Source: Armatimonadota bacterium (GTDB lineage: Bacteria > Armatimonadota > Armatimonadia > Armatimonadales > Armatimonadaceae). Taken from it: DNA of 8,948 nucleotides. Below are positions 1-5,500 of this stretch, piece after piece (the first letter of the stretch is position 1; each line of letters starts with the position of its first letter). The position numbers and the translations under genes were made by a program. Location: the NCBI GenBank assembly GCA_014379275.1, contig JACMMA010000058.1, positions 1-8,948 on the forward strand, in the 5' to 3' direction. The notes below the pieces were generated by a model. The model ran no database searches. It saw nothing but the letters and a program-made list of their open reading frames with translations, and was not told the origin of the DNA.

Positions 1-582
1 CACGCGACCAGTGTTATCGCCTTGAGTCCAGTGGTAAGCGGCTTCGACACACGCCCAGGGTTCGACTAACGCGGCTTCCGCGTACCCGGTTTCATCTTCG
101 ATTGGGAGCAGGTAGCACCCTTCGTCCCCTTCCAGCACTTCGGGACCGACGATACCGTACTGCGCCATGCCGCCGGAAAGTGCGTAGCCGTAGGCGAGGT
201 TTTTACCCTTGTAATACACATCCGCCTGCACGATGAACCGCTCACCGGCGTGGAACTTCTCTGCGACGTTCACGCCCGCTTTGACGACCGTGAGCGCGAC
301 TTCGTGCCCCATCACGACCGGTTCTTTTACCAGATCGCGCCCGACCAACCGAGGATGGTCCGCACCGAGGTTGACTATCTTGATGTCCGAGTAGCAGATA
401 CCGACCGCGTCGTGACGAACCAGAATCTCGTCAGGTCCCGGTTCAGGGAGAGGGACGGTTTCCGGCTCGCCGTTCTTGCCGACGTTCTCCAGACCGGCTC
501 CGTACAGATGCCAACGTTTCGTTTCGGTCGGCGCGTTGTCCGGGACGCGCTTGTAGTCGGCGTACAAATCGGTATCAGGCAT
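1..582 (-). CDS. Zinc-dependent medium-chain alcohol/polyol dehydrogenase, N-terminal part (runs off left edge)
   Basis: The first 194 residues of a medium-chain dehydrogenase/reductase (MDR) are encoded; the Rossmann NAD(P)-binding half lies beyond the window edge. The catalytic GroES-like domain is clear. GICYSD gives zinc ligand Cys63, GHE gives His93 and Glu94, and LVEPWACVEAAY gives Glu174, the four catalytic-zinc positions of the sorbitol-dehydrogenase branch. The usual four-cysteine structural-zinc lobe is absent: residues 115-145 contain no Cys. That, and the VEP region followed by Cys, recalls L-sorbose-1-phosphate reductase (SorE) as I remember it, so a sugar or polyol substrate is plausible but not shown. 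About 20 extra residues precede the normal MDR start. The ATG at 582 is supported by a GGGAGAA ribosome binding site 8 bases upstream. It lies downstream of the CsbD gene on the same strand but with its own promoter candidate. The family call is firm; the substrate is unknown. Confidence 0.88.
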   Translation of the reverse strand, partial: MPDTDLYADYKRVPDNAPTETKRWHLYGAGLENVGKNGEPETVPLPEPGPDEILVRHDAVGICYSDIKIVNLGADHPRLVGRDLVKEPVVMGHEVALTVVKAGVNVAEKFHAGERFIVQADVYYKGKNLAYGYALSGGMAQYGIVGPEVLEGDEGCYLLPIEDETGYAEAALVEPWACVEAAYHWTQGDNTGRV

Positions 583-590
583 GGTCGATA

Positions 591-597
591 TTCTCCC
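591..597 (-). promoter_or_regulatory. Ribosome binding site of the dehydrogenase
   Basis: GGGAGAA on the minus strand lies 8 bases before the ATG at 582. It fixes the start and shows that this gene has a true 5' leader, unlike the three plus-strand genes. Confidence 0.7.
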
Positions 598-603
598 AAA
601 TGC

Positions 604-642
604 ACAAGCGCGAACGACGTTTTACCGTTCGCTCGCGCTTGT
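604..642. promoter_or_regulatory. Inverted repeat / hairpin in the dehydrogenase leader, possible operator
   Basis: ACAAGCGCGA (604-613) and TCGCGCTTGT (633-642) are perfect 10-bp complements. Inside them, ACG (614-616) can pair with CGT (626-628), leaving a TCGC bulge. Alternatively GCGAACG (610-616) can pair with CGTTCGC (626-632) as a competing 7-bp stem. On the minus strand the element starts about where transcription from the TATAAT at 656-661 would begin and ends 6 bases before the ribosome binding site. No run of U follows it on either strand, so it is a poor terminator for the CsbD transcript. A repressor operator or a leader RNA hairpin controlling the dehydrogenase is the better reading. 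The structure is seen; the role is inferred. Confidence 0.5.
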
Positions 643-643
643 C

Positions 644-661
644 GTTATACCTTCTATTATA
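644..661 (-). promoter_or_regulatory. Candidate promoter -10 region(s) of the dehydrogenase
   Basis: On the minus strand a consensus TATAAT (656-661) is followed 12 bases later by TATAAC (644-649); both sit in a repeated GGTATAA. The matching -35 positions are poor (AGGAAT at 17 bp from the first hexamer). A start from the first hexamer would fall near 649 and give a leader of roughly 65 bases that contains the inverted repeat. The promoter is weakly supported because no -35 box is visible. Confidence 0.4.
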
Positions 662-730
662 CCGCGCCACGACCAGAGATTCCTTCCGGCTGCTTTCGAT
701 TTGTTTTTATTTGGGCGCGTTTGTTTTCGA

Positions 731-1039
731 TTACGCCTCGTTATTGTGGCGGTGTTGGGTGTCTTTCACGTCGCCGAGAACTTTCGCCACGCCTTCTTTA
801 ACGTTCTCCGCGATGTTGCTCAAGCCTTCTTTTGCCTCGCCGACAACCTGCTGACCTTTGCCCGCGACTTCATTCGAAGTACCCTTAGCGTGAAGGCTTT
901 TATCGCCCGTAGCTTCGCCGACGGCTTGTTGCCCATGACCAACTGCTTCTTTTACTGAGCCTTCCGCTTTGTCGGAAGTTCCGTGACCGGCTACATTATC
1001 AATGGCTTTTTTCGCCTTATCGGCGAGAGATTCGTTCAT
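731..1039 (-). CDS. CsbD-family stress protein, long form
   Basis: A 102-residue hydrophilic protein rich in Ala, Gly, Lys, Glu and Val, with no signal peptide or membrane segment. It carries the alternating charged/AVG pattern of CsbD-like proteins, small cytoplasmic proteins tied to general stress response and of unknown biochemical activity. The core is duplicated: AEGSVKEAVGHGQQAVGEAT (residues about 25-44) is echoed by AKGTSNEVAGKGQQVVGEAK (about 51-70), sharing the GQQxVGEA block. A C-terminal amphipathic stretch (about 71-93, with NIAENVKEGVAKVLGDVKD) resembles LEA-type repeats. Ordinary CsbD proteins are about 60-70 residues, so this is a long form. The start at 1039 has an AAAAGGA ribosome binding site 9 bases upstream. 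It is isolated by 148 bases from the dehydrogenase downstream. In Bacillus subtilis csbD is controlled by sigma-B; no sigma-B promoter with normal spacing is visible here. Confidence 0.85.
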   Translation of the reverse strand: MNESLADKAKKAIDNVAGHGTSDKAEGSVKEAVGHGQQAVGEATGDKSLHAKGTSNEVAGKGQQVVGEAKEGLSNIAENVKEGVAKVLGDVKDTQHRHNNEA

Positions 1040-1048
1040 TTTGTTTAA

Positions 1049-1055
1049 TCCTTTT
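1049..1055 (-). promoter_or_regulatory. Ribosome binding site of the CsbD-family gene
   Basis: AAAAGGA on the minus strand ends 9 bases before the ATG at 1039, a normal Shine-Dalgarno arrangement that decides this start. Confidence 0.65.
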
Positions 1056-1075
1056 TCGCAACATCGTTGCTGGAT

Positions 1076-1105
1076 ATAGTAGATGTACCCTCCTTAAAGT
1101 GGGAA
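1076..1105 (-). promoter_or_regulatory. Candidate promoter of the CsbD-family gene
   Basis: On the minus strand TTCCCA (1100-1105) is followed after 18 bases by TACTAT (1076-1081), each matching four of six consensus bases. Transcription would begin near 1069 and give a leader of about 30 bases that includes the ribosome binding site. TACTAT is also the -10 of the nrtR promoter. A GGGTAC lies in the spacer, but no sigma-B -35 box sits at the right distance from it. Confidence 0.35.
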
Positions 1106-1126
1106 TAAAACGCGAAGGCGTAGGTG

Positions 1127-1360
1127 TTAAGACCAATCGCTCTCCTGGTGGATCGATTTGCGTCCGTCTCTTTGTCGGCATTGTAAGACAGTTACGATGC
1201 CTTGACCGACGAAGAACGAGCAAACCGTGGAGATACCGTACAAAGAAGAGGTTGCCCAATCGTATTCGCACAGGATACGGATAACGACGATAAAAGTAAG
1301 AACGATGAGTACAAGACGATACGCCTGGAAAACGAGTTCGGATGGGGAGAAACGAGTCAT
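1127..1360 (-). CDS. Possible small two-helix membrane protein, unknown function
   Basis: I do not recognise this 77-residue protein. It begins MTRFSPSELVFQAYR, has a strongly hydrophobic stretch at about 10-30 (LVLIVLTFIVVIRIL), a short loop with CEYDW, a second hydrophobic stretch at about 40-59, and a basic, polar tail (RQRDGRK). Two transmembrane helices with a cytoplasmic C-terminus would fit. It has four cysteines. Codon choice looks coding (many ATC, GTC, CTC, CGT), while the other frames here give low-quality Arg- and Pro-rich sequence. An in-frame TAA directly precedes the ATG, so no longer start is possible. There is no good Shine-Dalgarno site, but a consensus TATAAT lies about 48 bases upstream on the same strand. 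It ends 87 bases before the CsbD gene, on the same strand. It could still be a chance open frame. Confidence 0.4.
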   Translation of the reverse strand: MTRFSPSELVFQAYRLVLIVLTFIVVIRILCEYDWATSSLYGISTVCSFFVGQGIVTVLQCRQRDGRKSIHQESDWS

Positions 1361-1407
1361 TTAGAGGGGGGATGCCTTTCATGAGTGACGATATCCGCCA
1401 CGATCAA

Positions 1408-1413
1408 ATTATA
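1408..1413 (-). promoter_or_regulatory. Consensus -10 on the minus strand, divergent from lipA
   Basis: A perfect TATAAT on the minus strand within an AT-rich patch (CATATAATTTGATC). Transcription would start near 1401 and reach the possible small membrane gene after about 40 bases. The -35 position at 17 bp reads GGGCAA, a poor match, so this is only suggestive. Confidence 0.38.
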
Positions 1414-1453
1414 TGGCAATATTCGTACCGTTGCCCACAGTTCTTTCACATTC

Positions 1454-1482
1454 TTGACGCTTCTATCGCGCGGCGATATGCT
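1454..1482 (+). promoter_or_regulatory. lipA promoter, leaderless type
   Basis: TTGACG (1454-1459, five of six consensus bases), a spacer of exactly 17 bases, and TATGCT (1477-1482, four of six). Six bases then separate the -10 from an in-frame GTG at 1489. The normal -10 to start-site distance puts transcription initiation on that GTG, which implies a leaderless mRNA. Confidence 0.62.
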
Positions 1483-1488
1483 GTATTC

Positions 1489-2514
1489 GTGGAAACTACT
1501 ACCCTACCCGATTCCGTCCTCCCCACCCGGCTCGCGGAAGCCCCCGCGCCCGACACGATCCCGTTAGAGCGCAAAGTCGTCCGGCGCATCCCGGAATGGC
1601 TGACGATCAAAGTGCCCCGCGCGAAGGACATCGGCAACGTCGAGAATCTGATGCGCGGCGAGCGGTTGGTGACCGTTTGCGAGGAAGCGCGTTGTCCGAA
1701 TCTCGGGGAGTGTTGGAGCAAGGGTACCGCCACCTTTATGGTGATGGGTGACACCTGTACTCGTTCCTGCCGCTTTTGCGCGATAAAGACCGGCAAGGGT
1801 CTGCCGCTAGACCCCGATGAACCGCGACGACTCGCAGATGCCGCGAAACAGCTCAATCTGAAGCACGTAGTCGTTACGTCGGTGAACCGTGATGAACTCT
1901 TCGACGGCGGCGCGGCCCATTTTGCCCGGGTGATCGAGTCCTTGCGCGAAGCCCTACCGGAATCCACGATAGAGGTTTTAACGCCGGACTTCCGTGGTCG
2001 CCGATTCGCCATCGAGATCGTCTGCAAGGCACATCCGCATGTGTTTAACCATAACACTGAGACTGTGCCGCGCTTGTACCGCACGGTGCGACCGCAGGCG
2101 AAGTACGCGCGCTCTATCGACTTTCTGCGCACGGTTAAAGAGATCGCCCCGACGATCTACACCAAGTCGGGGATCATGCTGGGTCTGGGCGAAACCGAGG
2201 CGGAAGTGATCGAAGTACTGTCGGACTGGAAAGATGCGGGCGTTGACGCGGTGACGATGGGACAGTACCTGAAACCTGGCAAGGGCTATCTCGATGTCGT
2301 GGAATACCTGCATCCCTCTCGATTCGAGCAGTACAAGAAGATCGCCGAGGAGATAGGTTTCCTCTCGGTCGCGTCGGGTCCGTTTGTTCGCTCTTCCTAC
2401 AATGCGGTTGACTTTTCCGAGAAGTTTCTCCGCGGCCCGGAAAACAATGCCGAACCGCGGCGCCCTGCATCGCCGGGTCTACGCCGGTTGGAATTGCCAC
2501 TTGCGGTGCAATAA
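1489..2514 (+). CDS. lipA: Lipoyl synthase (radical SAM)
   Basis: LipA inserts two sulfurs into protein-bound octanoyl groups to make the lipoyl cofactor of 2-oxoacid dehydrogenases and the glycine cleavage system; it is cytoplasmic. All hallmarks are present. The auxiliary-cluster motif CX4CX5C is at Cys64, Cys69 and Cys75; the radical-SAM motif CX3CX2C is at Cys90, Cys94 and Cys97; and the C-terminal RSSY is at 301-304. The GTG at 1489 gives 341 residues, close to the family size. In-frame ATGs at 1342, 1372 and 1381 would add 36-49 residues with no LipA character, and codons 1381-1488 have far fewer G/C third positions than the body. Against this choice, GAGGGG at 1364-1369 sits well placed for the ATG at 1381. 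The tail after RSSY is about 37 residues and Pro/Arg-rich. No lipB or lplA lies within the window. The function is certain; the start is not. Confidence 0.95.
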   Translation: METTTLPDSVLPTRLAEAPAPDTIPLERKVVRRIPEWLTIKVPRAKDIGNVENLMRGERLVTVCEEARCPNLGECWSKGTATFMVMGDTCTRSCRFCAIKTGKGLPLDPDEPRRLADAAKQLNLKHVVVTSVNRDELFDGGAAHFARVIESLREALPESTIEVLTPDFRGRRFAIEIVCKAHPHVFNHNTETVPRLYRTVRPQAKYARSIDFLRTVKEIAPTIYTKSGIMLGLGETEAEVIEVLSDWKDAGVDAVTMGQYLKPGKGYLDVVEYLHPSRFEQYKKIAEEIGFLSVASGPFVRSSYNAVDFSEKFLRGPENNAEPRRPASPGLRRLELPLAVQ

Positions 2515-2531
2515 GTTTCCGCAGGACGGGG

Positions 2532-2537
2532 TATAAA
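2532..2537 (+). promoter_or_regulatory. Candidate -10 of the tamB-like gene, leaderless type
   Basis: TATAAA (five of six consensus bases) ends 8 bases before the ATG at 2546. No recognisable -35 is found at 16-18 bp (CAATAA at 17). The nearest AGGA (2523-2526) is too far upstream to act as a ribosome binding site. The arrangement copies that of lipA and nrtR, which is the main support. Confidence 0.45.
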
Positions 2538-2545
2538 CGAACGAG

Positions 2546-5500
2546 ATGAGCCGCCCCCGCAAACCGCGTCCGCCCTCCGCATTGAAATTGTGGCAACGGT
2601 TCGTTTGCGCTGCCGTTGTCGCCGTGCCGCCCGTTGTCCTGTTCGGGAGGCTTACCTACGGTCTGCTCGACTACCTCGACGCGATTCTGGCGCAGTCCGC
2701 ACCGCTCGCTTCCGCGTTTGCGTCGAGCGCGCTCGGGCGTGAAGTGCGGATCGGTTCCCTGACGCCTTTCCTTTCCGTACGCGAAATCGGGCGGTACTAC
2801 CGCGAGCTAGATAAACTCGGCACTCTCCCAGTGATCGCGAACGACATCACGATTGCGAACGGGGACACCCTCGCCGGCTCCGGTGAACTCGCCTATATTC
2901 CCCGGCTTAGTGCGTTCGTTTCGGTGCCGGCGATTTTATCGGGCAACTCCAACACCGCAATAACGAAGATCGAAGTGGAATCGCCCCGCCTGTTTCTCGT
3001 CCGGCGCAAAGACGGCTCGTTCAACATCCAGGAACTGGTCAAGAAAGAAACAAAGCCGCCGGGACCTCCTTTCCTGACGCTGATCACGCTTACCGATGCT
3101 GCTATCCGGTTCGAGGATCGGGCAACACGTTTCCCGCAGCCACAAACGAGCGACCTCTACCCGGTCCGTGCCAACGGAATTTTAGGCGCTCGGTCCCTCC
3201 GATTCGACATACGTGCCGAGGCAAAAGCGGGGACGGCGACGGCGCGTCGCTTGCGGGGTGTCGTTCGGGTCTCAGGAGCGTTTGCGCAGGGCAAACCCGG
3301 GTCGCGTCCGGATACCGCGCTCCCGTCCGACCCACAGTACACACTCCGCACGCAAATCCCGGACGCGGACATCGCCTATTTTGCGCGGTATCTTTTCGGC
3401 AACTTCGCCGACTTTTCCGTGAGCGGCGGGCGGGCCACAAATGCGACCGTGACGTTCGTCGGTCCCACGGTCGCGCAGGCGGTTGCCGCGGATGCCAGAC
3501 AGGAAAAATCGAAAAAGAAACTAGAAGGGCCGAACCCCTCGATTATTTTCGTCTCGGAACTTTCCGGGGTTCGGGGACGCGTCAACAATGTGCCGTCGCC
3601 GATAGAAAACGTCAACGGGGATGTGCGCTATGTCAGCGCGGGAGACCTGATCTCGTTCGACGTTACCGGAACGACGTTCGCTTCGCCTATCGCACTCAGC
3701 GGGAGCGTATGGGCGTTAAATGCAAAGCCCAACACGAACGCTCCCCGCCTCGCTGTCCGCTTCGATGCCCCACGAATACCACTGTCGCGTGTGCTTCCCG
3801 CCTTCAAAGCTAACCTGCCGAAGGGTATTTCCGTGGGCGGCGATGCGACGGCGGCGGGCTTCCTGACCGGTACGCCGAACGACCTTGCCGGAAGTGCCAC
3901 CATCGCGGTACCGCGGATCGCCGTGCAAGGAGCGACAACTATACAGAACCTGTCTGCCGACCTCGCGTATAGCAAAGGGGTATTGCAAGCCTCTCGGTTA
4001 ACGGCACAGACCGATCTCGGCGGCATCGTGAGCGGGAGTGGTCGGGTCCGGCTCGCCGAGACAGGGCCGGGAGGCAAGGCGTTTCGCCTACTGCCCGAAG
4101 CCGAAATTTCCTCTGATTTCTCCTTGCAGGCGGAACGTGTGTCACTACCACGAGTCGCCGCGCTCGCCAATGCCACGCGAACCGCACGCGATCTCGCACT
4201 CGCTGGCACGGCGAACGTGATCGTCTCAGGTGCCACGCGCGGCAAAGATGTTTCTTTAACGGCGGACATTGCTACGCGCGGGCTCTCGGTAGCGGGCATC
4301 GCTTTCCCCGTCGCCGAAGCCCGGGTCATCGTGAGAGACAACGTCATCTTGACGCCGCTCGCGCGCTTCGAATCACCGACTGTCGGCAGTCTGCATGTCA
4401 GCGGCGATTCCTCCCTGCTCACCTCAGGGACGGGCACGAATGCCCCGATCTCGCTCCAGTTCGCGGCACACGCGCTCGATGCCGGACGCATAGCCAGGGC
4501 ATTCGGAGTCGCGGATGTCGGCGGCATTGTGAACGCTGCCGGGACCGTGACGGGGACACTTGCCGCACCGCGCTTGAACGTGTCTCGCTTTTCGGCGGTG
4601 AACCCGCGCTACCAGCAATATAGTTTGCAATCCGTAACCGGGGCGAATATCACGGCGACGAAGGACGCGATCACTATACCCGTCGATTCCCCCCTCGTCG
4701 CGCGTCGGTTCCCGGCGAGCGTGACGGTGTCAGGGCGGGTGCGCGAATTCCTGGCGGTGTCGGCGAACGCGAAGGTGCGTCCGATTCTTGATTTGAAAAC
4801 GCGCCTGACGAACATCGACTACACGACGATCGCTCCATTTTTGCCGAAACCGAAAGACGGAACAGCCCCCCCGCCCCAGCAGTTCGCGGGGACTCTTACC
4901 GCAGCCAACGTACGTGTTTCCGGGTACGCCGATGCCCCACGCCTCGCAGGGAATGGTTCCCTGCGACGGGTGCTACTGGGCAACTACCCGGTGGAAACCG
5001 GGGAGTTTCAGTTTGTGTTTCAGGATGGGTTGATTTCGATCCCCTACGCGACGGTGGATGCCAGTGTCGGAACCATCACGGCGAAAGGCGCGATAACCCG
5101 CTCCGGTTATGTGTATGGTTCATTCGACGCGCCCGCCCTCGACCTTTCCCGCGTTTCCTATTTGACGGAGACGGTTGCTACACTCGGCGGAACCCTTGCG
5201 GCCAGTGGTACGTTCAGCGGGACACGGGATCGCCCGATCGTCACCGCGAGCATTAAGCCCTCGGATATTGTCGTCGCCGGTACGGCGATCAAAAATCTGT
5301 CGGCGACCAACATACGTTATATTGCCAACCTTGAGCAGGACGTACAGCGTATCGAAGTGCCGAGGATATCGCTCGAGCAAGAAGGCAATACAAGCCTTCT
5401 GGTCGAATCGGGTGCCTACGATTTCAAGCGCAAGTACTTCGCCAGCACCGTCACGTTACGCTCCGATAGTATCGGAAACCTCCTCACCTCGCTTCGGGAG

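Larger units (their letters stand above)
1040..1488. other. Region between the CsbD-family gene and lipA
   Basis: About 450 bases lower in GC than the flanking coding DNA. Apart from the possible 77-residue membrane gene on the minus strand, it holds candidate promoters for the CsbD gene, the small gene and lipA. A small GCAAC-ATC-GTTGC stem (about 1058-1070) lies in the CsbD leader. Bases 1361-1488 are best read as a divergent promoter region. I see no riboswitch, RNA gene or terminator with a U run. Confidence 0.5.

Noticed and set aside
250..801. Plus-strand open frame of 183 codons
   Set aside because: It runs antisense through the dehydrogenase, its promoter and the CsbD end. The product is Arg-rich with no domain character, whereas the minus strand encodes clear MDR motifs.
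1085..1098. Sigma-B-type promoter before the CsbD gene (GGGTAC with TTTAAG)
   Set aside because: The two boxes are only 2 bases apart on the minus strand, whereas a sigma-B promoter needs about 12-15 bases between them.
1446..2132. Minus-strand open frame of 228 codons across lipA
   Set aside because: It is a shadow of the lipA reading frame with Arg/Ser-rich low-complexity product and no start signals.
2502..2523. TGCGG/CCGCA stem at the end of lipA as a terminator
   Set aside because: The stem is only 5 bp with a 12-base loop overlapping the stop codon and has no U run. The tamB-like start follows within 23 bases.
3628..4527. Minus-strand open frame of 299 codons inside the tamB-like gene
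   Set aside because: Long antisense frames are common in GC-rich genes. Its Ser/Arg/Ala/Pro composition has no recognisable domain, and it opposes a well-supported protein.
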